From the NCBI GenBank assembly GCA_009823395.1, contig CM020510.1:8077273-8141272 (forward strand): a stretch of DNA of 64,000 nt, written 5' to 3'. Shown here one piece after another: positions 54,292-64,000 of the stretch (positions are counted from its first letter, which is position 1; each line of letters opens with the position of its first letter). The notes under the pieces are model-generated. The model saw nothing but the letters and a program-made list of their open reading frames with translations, did not search any database and had not been told where the DNA came from. The stretch comes from Thamnaconus septentrionalis (lineage: Eukaryota > Chordata > Actinopteri > Tetraodontiformes > Monacanthidae). The position numbers and the translations under genes were made by a program.

Positions 54292-57200
54292 GCGGGACCT
54301 GCAAAGTCATATGAAGGAATTTCTAGGAAGATGATGATGACGATGAGGCTCAGCTCGCTCACGTGTTTTTCCTCAATCAAGCCAAACAAGCAGGTGCTGC
54401 CAACACAGGGCACTAAAGCAGCAAGGCAGAAAGGCACAACGTTGATCAGACCAAAATAAACCGCTCGGAATGAGCACACAGCAGCTTCCTCTCAATAGAG
54501 CAAATTGAGACTTCAACACCTCTCTCAGATTATATCATGTTTACTCGAGTCAAGCTGCCTCCATTTCTTTGCCTGAAAAGGTTTATCGGCCTTCGTGATT
54601 ATTCTTCACCTTTTTTTTTTTCATGTTCCTGTCCTCTGGGGAAATCTGCAGTTTCAACTCGACGCTGATCAAACGTCAGTCAGTCTGCGGTGGATGTTTC
54701 CTGCCACAGTGTTGAAGTGCAGGAGACGTTTTTTGCTATTTTTTTCCCCCGTTGCTGGCCGGACCATTTTGGCTCGACGTGCCCTCAAGGCCGGAGCGCT
54801 GCTCCGTTAGCGGTAATGGGCTAATAACCCTGACAAATAAACACAAACACGGGGACCCGTCCACCACCAAAACCACTGAGTGATTTATCAGCGCTGATTT
54901 ATTCCCTGTGGGATTATGTGTTAATTACAGAGGGCTAATCGATACCTTCCGCTAAAGGATTTCTCAGTGTGTATGTGTGTGTGTGCTTCTGTGTCGATGT
55001 GCACGTCTGCGTGAGGCCCCTTGAGGGCGCCGGTACAGTCTGAGCACTGGCGTGATGGATGATGTGGACGTTATAGCCGTCGGCGGTGTTTTACAGGCCG
55101 TGAGTGGTCATCTCTCTGAGACGGCCGAGTGACAGGCAGCTCGCCAGCCAACCCGCAAACAGATGGACTAATGATGGCCGGAGCAACCGGGAGCCCCTGC
55201 AGAAACAAATAGTGTAAAAGAAAACAAAAACACACTGGAGTCTGACTTGTTCACGTGAGGTTGTGGACAGTGTGAGTTTCACTGTTGGACAGTGTGGACT
55301 TTCTGAAAGATGCTGAATCTTGGCAAGTCAGCCAGGAGGGAGATCTTGTACCGAGGCCAGCGATGCATAACCTTATGCTTGTTTTCCACACAAAAATAAA
55401 TGTCCAGTCTATTTGTTTTTTTTATTGTTGGCAGTTTTACTTTGAAAGTATCTTGAGAAATGGTGGAGCAGCAGCTGCAGTCACCAGGGGAAAAATATCA
55501 CAGAAAATCCGCAGAATATTTTCCACGAACTGCAACGGGAAGTTGAGCGGACGACTGTTGGAGAGAGTAAAAATTGACATTAACTGGGAAATTTGGGATA
55601 AGTTGTATCATAGACATAGAGAAACTGTTTGTTTTTGTCAACATAAGCAGAAAATAGTATTATTGTTCTGAAGGTCTGTACAGATGATTTGCACATGTGG
55701 CGAAGGAATGCACAATGCGGTGTTGAAATTCAACTGAGTTTGCATCAAATCCAGTTTTTTCAACTGAGATTCTGCTACTACACATTCAAGCGGTTTTGCA
55801 AATCCCTAATTCCCGCGTCGTACATCCTCAATGATTCCTCTCCAATTTAATTTTCAGGTCTTGACTGAAGAAAAACTGAACGTCTCCGCACAAAGACTTT
55901 TCAGTGGGTCGGTTGTCTCATGACTCTTGTTAAAACACTATTTGCTTGTTTCCCAGACAACCTGACATGGCATGGTAATAATCCCATAGCTGTGCCAACA
56001 AAGTCAGAAAGTACAGCTGAATGCAAGAACTCTTCCTTTTTTACAGCTGCATTTTATTTCCATTGTAAAATGGCCAGTTGTCCGTGCGCAGTGTGAAGAT
56101 CCTTTCAATCAAAAGTCTCGGCCAGATGTCAACCGTGTTTCAGTTGTGGTTCAGTTTGCTACTTTACAGCAAGTCTAAGTTTTTTATTTTATTTTTTATT
56201 TTGTTTAAAGAAATCATAGAATGAAACAAACTTAAAACATGCAAGTAAGTTCTGACTCTTTGCTGCGGCTAATATGGTGAGAGTGAAGCCTATGGAAGGC
56301 AGAAGGCAGCGAGTTGGCGAGCGAAGCAGTTTAGAGAGCGGCGCGTTGATTATTGCTCACATCTCGCAGCGGAAAACATTGACAGACTGCCAAACGGGGG
56401 TCTCCTCTGCAGGTTTCAGGCAGCTCTTAGAGCTGATCCTGGTTCTAACAAGCGAGGGCCGACGAGCGCTGTTTCGTCTGTCAGTTCAGAGATCGAGCTA
56501 ACAGGCCGACTGCATAAGGTTTGTGATATCTAGTAAACGGAAAAACATGTACACAATCTCCTTTTCCCGCTGCATTTTACAGTTTTTGCACTCGCTTTAA
56601 TGATGATTACTTCAGATGTTTCCCTTTAGATGCTTTTCTGTTTCTATGCCTTGTCCACCCTACATTTATTCACCTAGATCAATCTGGACAAATGGAAAAT
56701 ATGGAGAAAAAGTTGTTGTTTTTTCCCCTCGGTACAGTTATCTGAGCTAAATTGGACAGAATTCAAAAGTTTTGGGGAAGTTATTTTATTGTTCCTGTCC
56801 TGGTCATACCATAGCATGCCACTTTCACATTGGTTATCAGAACCCTGCTGGCGAAAAAGATGAGACAACAAATTAGCCCAGCCCAAATAATCAGGGAGTA
56901 ATGGGGTGAAAAGAGGCCTTCTGCTGAAGGGAACAAAATGACCACAGTTGACAAAACATCCTGAACAGTGTTTGTCTTGTCTTGTTTTTTTTTTCTTGTT
57001 GTTTTGTGTTTTTATTATTCTGGTAATGTTTTTTTTTGAGTGATTCCCCAACTTGAACCCTTCTATTTCATACTGCGCTGCATTTTAATGCTCTGCCCGT
57101 CGAGATATCGTGACTGTACGTAAAATTCACTCTTATTCTGTTTGACTGAAGGAGACATGCTTGAAGACTGTGTCTTTTTCAATGATTGGGAAAACCACCG

Positions 57201-60089
57201 ACTGTGCAGCGAGGCTTTCATGGATGGAGGAGCAGGTGCCGGAGCCGGGGGAGGGGATAAAAACAATAAAGCAGAGGGAAAAAAAAAATATATAAAAAAG
57301 TTTGCCCGGGGAGTGGTGCAAAAACAGCGTTAATCACACTGTGAGAAATTTTTGGTAATTTTCTGGATGAAAAGCATAATTTAGCCGCGGACAAATTTGT
57401 GTAAGACTCCACAGTAATTAGAATCTGGTGATATGATTATACATGGGTGTCAGCGTCAGCAGCGTTGGGGCTTTGAATCGGGCGAGTCTGAGGCGGGAAG
57501 GCAGTAGAATAGCAGCCCAACAAACAACAACAAAAGGAGAATGGATGTAAACACATTAAGCAAGTATTATTATGCTTATTTGGGGAGTTTAATTACCATC
57601 CTGAGCGGCGGGTTTGCCACTGCTGAATGTTGCCTCAGTCAACTTGTTATTATGCCACTGTGTCATTTACCAAGACTCAAAGCAGAAAATTGGTTTGAAC
57701 TCAGATGAAAGTTTCAAGTCCAGAAAGTTTGACATGACTGAGCGTCAATTGGTCCGTGAACTATGTATGGTTTCAAAAGGAATTCAAAACTTGGGACAAA
57801 ACCAGATGTGGTGTTGCAAACCTCACTGAAAAGCCCTGGCGAACGAGAAAGGAGACAACAGGAACTGCCTAGTTGCTGCTTAAGATGCTAGCTTGGTTGC
57901 TGTGGTAGCAGCTGCTTTACCAAAACGGGAGACAAACTTGACACTTTTCTGAGTGGAAAGCATTTCTGTTTTACTTGACTAGCTTTGGCGAGAGTTAAGC
58001 TACAAGGTGCAGCCTCAAAAATTGCCATAGACAGAAAGATTCATCCAATCATCAGATTTTACACTTTCAGCAGGATACTTACGGAAAATGTCAGGTTATT
58101 AACGATAACTTGAAAACAAAACGAAATGTGGTTCAAACGCAGAAGACCTCAATAAAAGCTTCTATCTTTAGCTTTCCTGCTCCTGAGTAGCAGACTTATG
58201 TGTATGGCGACATACATCAAGATGACCTCAGCCGTCTGTCAGCCAGGTTACCAGAGCTACTGTTGTCACGGTGACTTGGACTTGACGCTCTGCTGATTAG
58301 GGAACCGTGGCATCGCTCAGAGCGGGCATTTAGCCACTCCATTTGTTCACCCTTTAAGCCTCCAGCCCGCCCCTTGGAGAAAGAAATCAAATTTAGCTTG
58401 ATGGAGCCTCAGTCGGCTCGGCGCTGGCACAAAGGAGATTTTTTTTTCTTTTTTTCTTTCTTTTTTTTTGTTCCCTGTCTTCTTGTGCCTTCAGCATTGT
58501 CTCACTTTATTTTTAGGATAAGCACGAGTCCTGAAAAGTGGATTACACATCACGGTAAAGTGAGCATTACATTCTCTGACAGCAAAAGGATTATTGGATC
58601 TTTTGTGTGCGCGAGTTTAAGTGAATTAGCAACACCGTCCACGCCTCGTCGTTATAAAAAAGCCGGGGAGAGGTTTAGCTCTCACCTTGGGAGTCGTGAC
58701 GTCGGCCCAATTTATTTGCCTTTTCCTCTCCAGAAAATAAAAATAAAAACCAAAAAACTGAGAAAAAATCACTCCGCAGTGACACGTGCCTGCCTCCTGC
58801 GTGAAGGTGTTGAATCAAGTGATAAGCACTTGTCATCAAATGTTTAATTAAGTCGGCTGTTATGCTCGGCCCCAAATACCGGCGATAAAAGCTGTAACCG
58901 CCTCCAGAAAGCGCTCCAACCACTCCGCGCTAATCGCACGCAGTTAGTGGAAATGGAAAAGAATGTCTCAGGCATGAGAGGCTGAGGACGAGAGGACGCC
59001 GCCGCAGAAGGTGTTAGAGCTACAGTGATGCACTCTCACAGTTTGTTGAAGGCGAGGTTACACTCTGGGCAAGCTGCCACTCTGTCGCGAGGCCGCACCG
59101 AGATACGAACAACCGTTTGCACTCTGCACCTTGGAATTTTTTTATTTTGAAAACATAAGGATGAATTGATCGAACAGGGGTTGGTGGAGTTACTTTACAT
59201 GCTTATGCTGCTATTAAGGCCCTTCTGCTGTTTTTCATCATTTCCACTAAACTTCCAACCAGCTGCCTCGTGCACCATCTACTGAGCAGCAGTACAGCTG
59301 CTGAGGAAGAACACGTCCGCTCAGCAGCTGTTTCTCTGCCTTTCATTCACGCTGGCGGCGCTAACAATGCAGTGGCGCAAAAGAAGGTGCTTAGACTCCA
59401 CTCAATATTGCACAGCTCAATAAGTGAACTGTTTTTTGTTGTTTTTTTTTTGTTTTTTTTTACTCAAAATGGGCGAAGGATGTGCTGGTGTCTCAGACCA
59501 CGTGTCAGTAAACCGGGTGATGCTGCTGCACTCTCTGAGAATTCATTATTTTCTAGTCTCCCATTCAATGCTGTTATTATTTTTCTTACTTTCTGATTCA
59601 CTTGTTCCCCCTCCTAATTTAAGAACCCTAGCCCTGAAGCCAAGGGTGGAAATGATGATGGAATCCACTGCTGAATACAATTAATTTGGCAACTATTACA
59701 CTCCAGGGCGAGCTTCAGTGTAATTGTTTGCACAACAATGATGCCTGCAGACTGCATCACTTTTTGTAATGACCCCAAAGTGTAAGAGCCTGCAGTTATA
59801 CAACAGTTACCAACAAATTAAAGACTATAATTAAAACCCGCTTACAGGCTAGCAGCTTCCCCACCTGGCTGGAGACTCTATTTATTTGCTTTATTTGTGC
59901 CACATCCTGTTAATCACACTCACAAAAACACAATAAGAATGGACGAAAACAAGTTCTGTAATAACAGGCAACTTTTTTCTATACAAAGGGGTAACTTTTT
60001 CAGCACAATGGGATTGCTGGATTTCTACATATTTCACATCTTTATTATCAAGTCAAATACTTCCAAATACCAGTTCCTCCTCTTTTGTC
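54292..60089. other. Intronic sequence, no gene seen
   Basis: It contains T-runs at 54610-54620, 58440-58468 and 59437-59461, an A-run at 57280-57298 and A+T-rich sequence. No exon, RNA gene or recognised repeat family was found. Confidence 0.45.
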
Positions 60090-60104
60090 TGCCAATTTAA
60101 ACCA
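60090..60104. repeat. Target-site duplication, left copy
   Basis: TGCCAATTTAAACCA, identical to the copy at 60416-60430 across the LINE insert. Confidence 0.9.
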
Positions 60105-60415
60105 TCCATCCATCCATCTTCGAGCGCTCCATCCAGAGTGGGGTTGCGGGGGAAACAGTCTCAGCAGAGATGACCAGACTTCCCTGGCCCAGTCAGCTCC
60201 TCCAGCTCATCCGGCGGGACCCCAAGGCGTTCCCTGGCCAGCCAAGAGACGTAGTCCATCCAGCGTGTCCTGGGTCTTCCTCCGGGTCTCCTCCCAGTGG
60301 GACACGCCGGGAACACCTCTCCAGGGAGGCGTCGAGGAGGCATCCCAAACAGATTGCCAAGCCACCTCAACTGGCTCCTCACGATGCGCCAGTTGAGGTG
60401 TCTCGGCCATCGGGA
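60105..60415 (-). mobile_element. 5'-truncated non-LTR retrotransposon (LINE) 3' end
   Basis: On the minus strand this 311-bp insert encodes the C-terminal tail of a LINE reverse-transcriptase protein. The segments QLRWLGNLFGMPPRRLPGEV, GRPRTRWMDYVSWLARERLG and VPPDELEELTGPGKSGHLC fit the known LRWLGH-x-RM ... GRPRTRWxDY tail. It ends in a GGAT/ATGG tail (CATC repeats at the left on the + strand), as is common for such fish elements (L2/Rex1/RTE-type, clade not resolved). The insert is bounded by a perfect 15-bp target-site duplication. It is truncated at the 5' end and not autonomous. A 12-bp inverted repeat sits at 60363-60400. Confidence 0.9.
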
Positions 60416-60430
60416 TGCCAATTTAAACCA
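60416..60430. repeat. Target-site duplication, right copy
   Basis: TGCCAATTTAAACCA, identical to the copy at 60090-60104. It contains TTTAAA, an A+T-rich core expected at a target-primed insertion site. Confidence 0.9.
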
Positions 60431-60892
60431 ACACAAAAAGAAGCAAAAGTAAAACAGATGCGTTGATCTGATTGAAGCTGAAGCACTGAAACTAGTTGAG
60501 GGAAGCCTCTGAACTGGAGCCTTGGTTAAACCCCTGAATTATAAAAGGCAGTCCAATCCTGCATTAGCAACCGTAACCATGCAGGAGAAGGTCGGTCGGT
60601 TGGTTGCTCTGCTTCCTTCTGGCAGCCTTTGTTTTTGCCGCTAAAAGAAATGCCCTTAATGCGTTGTTCGGAAGGAACAGGATTGGAGGAGGAGGATACA
60701 GTGCGGTGTGCACTGGGAGGTAACAGGTTCTTTCCTCCGCTGTTGTGCACGGCCCCCCTCTGTGCTGCTGATTGAACACATTGTATAAGCAGCGTCTTGC
60801 TTGTCCGTGATGCAGAAATGTTGCAAGCAGAAATGTGTTGTGCGGCTTCCTTGGTTTGTCTGAGATGCTCTAGTTTATTTTACTTTTGTTTA
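60431..60892. other. Intronic sequence, no gene seen
   Basis: Ordinary sequence between two transposon remnants; nothing recognised. Confidence 0.5.
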
Positions 60893-60990
60893 GCCCATGC
60901 ATGGGCAAACTATGGCCCAAGGGCCATATGAGGCCCATTAAGCATTAATCCGGCCCCTCAAAATTGAAGAAACACAATTATACAACACCA
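60893..60990. mobile_element. hAT-like transposon end (fragment)
   Basis: GCATGGGCAAACTATGGCCC, then AAGGGCCATATGAGGCCC and CCGGCCCCTC, match the typical start of vertebrate hAT-type elements (TGGGCAAACT followed by GGCCCGCGGGCC-like palindromes). The matching inverted terminus was not found downstream, so this is a solo or truncated end. Confidence 0.55.
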
Positions 60991-63597
60991 ACACCAAATA
61001 CAACAATGTCTGCGGATAGACATCGTCATCCACAGATGGGCAGAACCCCCCCCCCACCGCCTCCCCCCTGTATCCAATTAGCATCGACTAAAGGACACTG
61101 AGACAGGAACCTGTTATTGGGTGCAAGCTGGAGGAAAATAAAATCTATGTACCGCACATCCCCATAAATTAATTGATGCCAGAGAGAAAAATCAGCACAG
61201 GTGTTATGACGTTAGGAAATGTGTGTGTGTGTTCACTGTAAGCATTTCAGTGTGCCTGTGAGAAAGAAGAGGGAAAAAAAGAGGGTGAGAGATTAAGAGA
61301 GAATGAGCTTGCGGAGATAGAGGCAGGGACAGCAATAAGTCACGCAAATCCAACAGCTCTCTCATCTCTCCTAATGATACATCTGCAGCGGCGACACCTC
61401 TCATTGTCAGTTAAAGTGCGTCCGCCTGTGTCGGAGTCCTCCAAGACAGGAAGTGGAACCGGGGTGTCGGGGCGGGATGTTTTATTAGCTGCTGGATATT
61501 GCCAAGGTGGGTTTTAGATAAGCTATTTGATTTTGCGCTGCTCCTTTCATTTGCTGTTTGATTTGCGATAAGTGACTTTTTTTCCTCTCTCTCTCTCTCT
61601 ATTCTTCTCCTCCTTCTTCTCCCGGGGAAGGAGTCGCTATAGTAATTTCACAGTTTGTGCTCTGTCCTCTCCTCCCGCCTGCCTCTCAGATATGACGAGC
61701 CTCATGCACTTCTCAGGGACTCCCCTCACCAAAGACCCGGAGGTTGAGCGGCAATTGATGCAAATGAATTGATTCCAACACAAATGAACTTGTGATGGCA
61801 ATCTCGTGCTAAGTGGCAGCTGCTTAATTTTATATTGATGAATCAACTGCCAACAGCCAGCACTGGCAAAAAATGCTTTCTAATTAGACCGATACTAATT
61901 GAAGATGCATCGATTGGCAACGAGATGGAACTTGGGCTGTTCCTGGATCAGAAGCTGAGGTTCCCTTTTACATGTTTTCTTTTTTTGTTCGTTTCTTTTT
62001 TTCAAATTTTACTTTACTTGCCTTGTACCTGGTATAATCAGGTTTTGGGGAATTAACACAGTATGCCGCCGCCATTCGCTCCAGCTAAAATTATATTATG
62101 GTAGCAGCAGGTGGCTTTTGAAATGTGAGGTGCCCAACTGGCAGGCTGGCAGTGGAGGAGATGGTGAAACTAGACAAAACACATGTGATACTGGTAGAAA
62201 CCAAAAGAGATTTGTTTTTTCGACTAATGAAAAGGCAACAGTGACTCATGTCGGCCCATACATTGGCCAGATAAAGTCCTGGAATAATAATAATGATCAG
62301 GGTGAAAGAGATACAGTGAATAATGAAAATGTGTTTTTATAACAAAAAGAACCTTTCCCCAACCTTTTTTTGGTTCTTTTTTTTAGCATAGCGCTATACC
62401 ACACCAAAGACCTTGTTTTGGGAATTATAATTTAAAGGAATGCAACTCAAGAACACCTGAGGCAAACATGAATGGAGAGTTTTGGGGTTTTCTTTGCAAA
62501 TATTTCACTGAAAAGTAAGAAAACAGGACTACAGAAGCCCAAGTAACCTTGTATGGCAGCTAGACTGCTCGTGTTCGTCCATGTGGCCAACCTCCAAGAG
62601 ATGCTTTGTCAGTCACTTTTTTGTTTTTTGTTTTTGTTGTGGTTTTGTATTTTTTAACCAATGAGGGGAGAGATATGAAAGAGTTTCAGATCTGGACAGA
62701 AGGGCCTGCTTCCAGCGGCTCTGACAAACCACAGAAGAAGAGGAAAACAGTTGCTGCTAAAGAGATTAGCCTTTGGGGCTCTCTCTCTCTTTTTTTTTAT
62801 CATCATGACTAGATGCTAAAAACAGAACAACAAACAAGAAGACAACATGTTTCTGCTTCACTCCCAAATAGCTTTGGAAAGAGCTGAATCAAACACTAGC
62901 GGCTAGCCACGTCTCCTGGGGCTCATGCCGTCCCTCCAGACAAACCTTCAAGCTATAACCAACCTCGCTAAACTAGCACAACGACTGATCCACTTAAATG
63001 TTAGTCACCCAATCACCTTTCAACTTTTTGCTGCTTCCTTTATAAACACTCTCAACTGGCTTCTTACCTGATGGGTACGAGGAAGAAATCCGAGGTATTT
63101 AGAAAATTTTCCAACTGGTGTGCGTTTGTTGTTGTGAACCTAATAGAACCAGGTCAGATTTGATTTTGGGTTTATCCCAATAGTTTGAAGCTCGGACTGG
63201 GTTTTAAATTCTTCTGGCAAACATTCACGATAAAGTTGTCATGATGAAAAAAAAGACATGGGCAGTTGCAACATCTCAGTATCTCGCTGGCTGTCACAGA
63301 TGACGTTCAGTCTGACGAAGCTGCTAGCGTGGCTCGGCGTGTCGGCCGTGTGCCCCTCTCGCCCCCCCTCTGTGGGACGGCGGCTCAGATCGAATCATTT
63401 GGCCTGATCCAGCGGAATGAAATGAAGTTAGAGAAGGTCAGCCTGTGCCGCCGCCTTCCTTAGTGCACTGCTAATGCAATAGGAGCGCGCTGAGAGAGGC
63501 GTGGATTAAAGTCTAATCCACCTGCACGAGTGTGTGCGCGTTGTGTGTGCGGTTTGTTTGCAACGTCTCTCTGTTTCTGGCTAATTTGTCCGGTCAC

Positions 63598-63639
<42 letters not shown>

Positions 63640-64000
63640 CCCCCACCCCTTGTGCAATCAATCCATCTCACTCTCTCGCCTTCGCCCTCACCACGTCGAC
63701 CAGATTTGACTCCTCCCGTTCTGCTCGACGCTCTCCGCGTGTAGTGCGTCCACCGGTAATGGGCTGGGAAACCGATCAATGGCGGCGGCCAAATTACACT
63801 CTTGTCGTAAAAATTGCGTGGTTAATCTGACATGCTGCGCCAAACTGGAAGACCCCGCCCACCCCCCTCTCTCGAGGAGATGAGATAAGGAGAAGATCCC
63901 GATCGATACTTCGTTAAAGGAATAAACCGCTGTGCGAAATGAATTGGAGACGAACACTTTCAGGTTACATATCGTGGCAAATGTGGATCTGCGCGGTTCT
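60991..64000. other. Intronic sequence, no gene seen
   Basis: It contains a C-run at 61047-61069, TC runs and T-runs near 61580-61600 and 62374-62383, and a (TC)n array at 63600-63634. A 66-codon frame near 61572-61772 has no donor or domain. Confidence 0.5.
63600..63634. repeat. (TC)n microsatellite
   Basis: About sixteen TC units. Confidence 0.95.

Larger units (their letters stand above)
38442..64000 (+). other. clstn2: clstn2 intron 2 (5' part)
   Basis: The 25.5 kb after the exon contain no sequence I can translate to the next calsyntenin block (expected Glu-Ile-Cys, a Lys-Ile-His-Gly-like motif, then Asp-Cys-Glu-Leu-Gln-Lys). The region is therefore inferred to be the 5' part of the following intron. 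It holds microsatellites, retroposon fragments and candidate regulatory clusters listed below. Confidence 0.7.

Noticed and set aside
61572..61772. Frame with a serine/leucine-rich hydrophobic start near the window's end
   Set aside because: The hydrophobic start is a translation of TC/TTC simple sequence, it ends in a stop with no donor, and no family matches.

Overview
The window looks like a vertebrate, almost certainly teleost, genome segment made up almost entirely of intron. Only one protein-coding exon can be defended in 64 kb: a 123-bp phase 1/phase 1 exon at 38319-38441 on the + strand. It encodes the start of the mature ectodomain of a calsyntenin and resembles calsyntenin-2 (clstn2) more closely than the CLSTN1 or CLSTN3 paralogues. 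Evidence for a fish is the dense (CA)n microsatellites, a LINE 3' end with a GGAT/ATGG tail of a kind common in fish genomes, a (TTATC)n-tailed retroposon end and other fish-type repeat fragments. Assignment below teleost is not possible by eye.

Layout. Bases 1-38318 are read as part of clstn2 intron 1 and bases 38442-64000 as part of intron 2. Neither the signal-peptide exon nor the exon carrying the following cadherin sequence (expected to begin around Glu-Ile-Cys) was recognised, so both are probably outside the window. The intronic sequence holds many (CA/TG)n arrays, the longest at 1404-1532 and 16534-16636. It also holds a (TTATC)n array at 4043-4132, a CpG-rich possible transposon relic at 5745-6475 and a degenerate higher-order tandem repeat at about 8640-9110. 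Further along are a MITE-like element at 35101-35545, a short telomere-like tract at 39784-39854, a SINE-like fragment at 54237-54291, a hAT-like end at 60893-60990 and a 5'-truncated LINE at 60105-60415 flanked by a perfect 15-bp target-site duplication.

Possible function in the non-coding part. Candidates are a perfect DR1 nuclear-receptor half-site pair (32706-32718), a cluster of homeodomain TAAT cores (42681-42747), a palindromic CRE (6312-6319), a 16-bp perfect inverted repeat with a 96-bp spacer (18503-18630) and a G-quadruplex-prone, CpG-rich patch (about 53100-53210). The most interesting coding hypothesis is at 46322-46478: an ATG, a signal-peptide-like stretch and a strong phase-1 splice donor, inside intron 2 and phase-compatible with the next calsyntenin exon. 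It could be an alternative first exon, but nothing beyond sequence form supports it.

No convincing second gene, tRNA, rRNA, CRISPR array or previously undescribed multi-gene system was found. The long open frames elsewhere look like chance or repeat artefacts.
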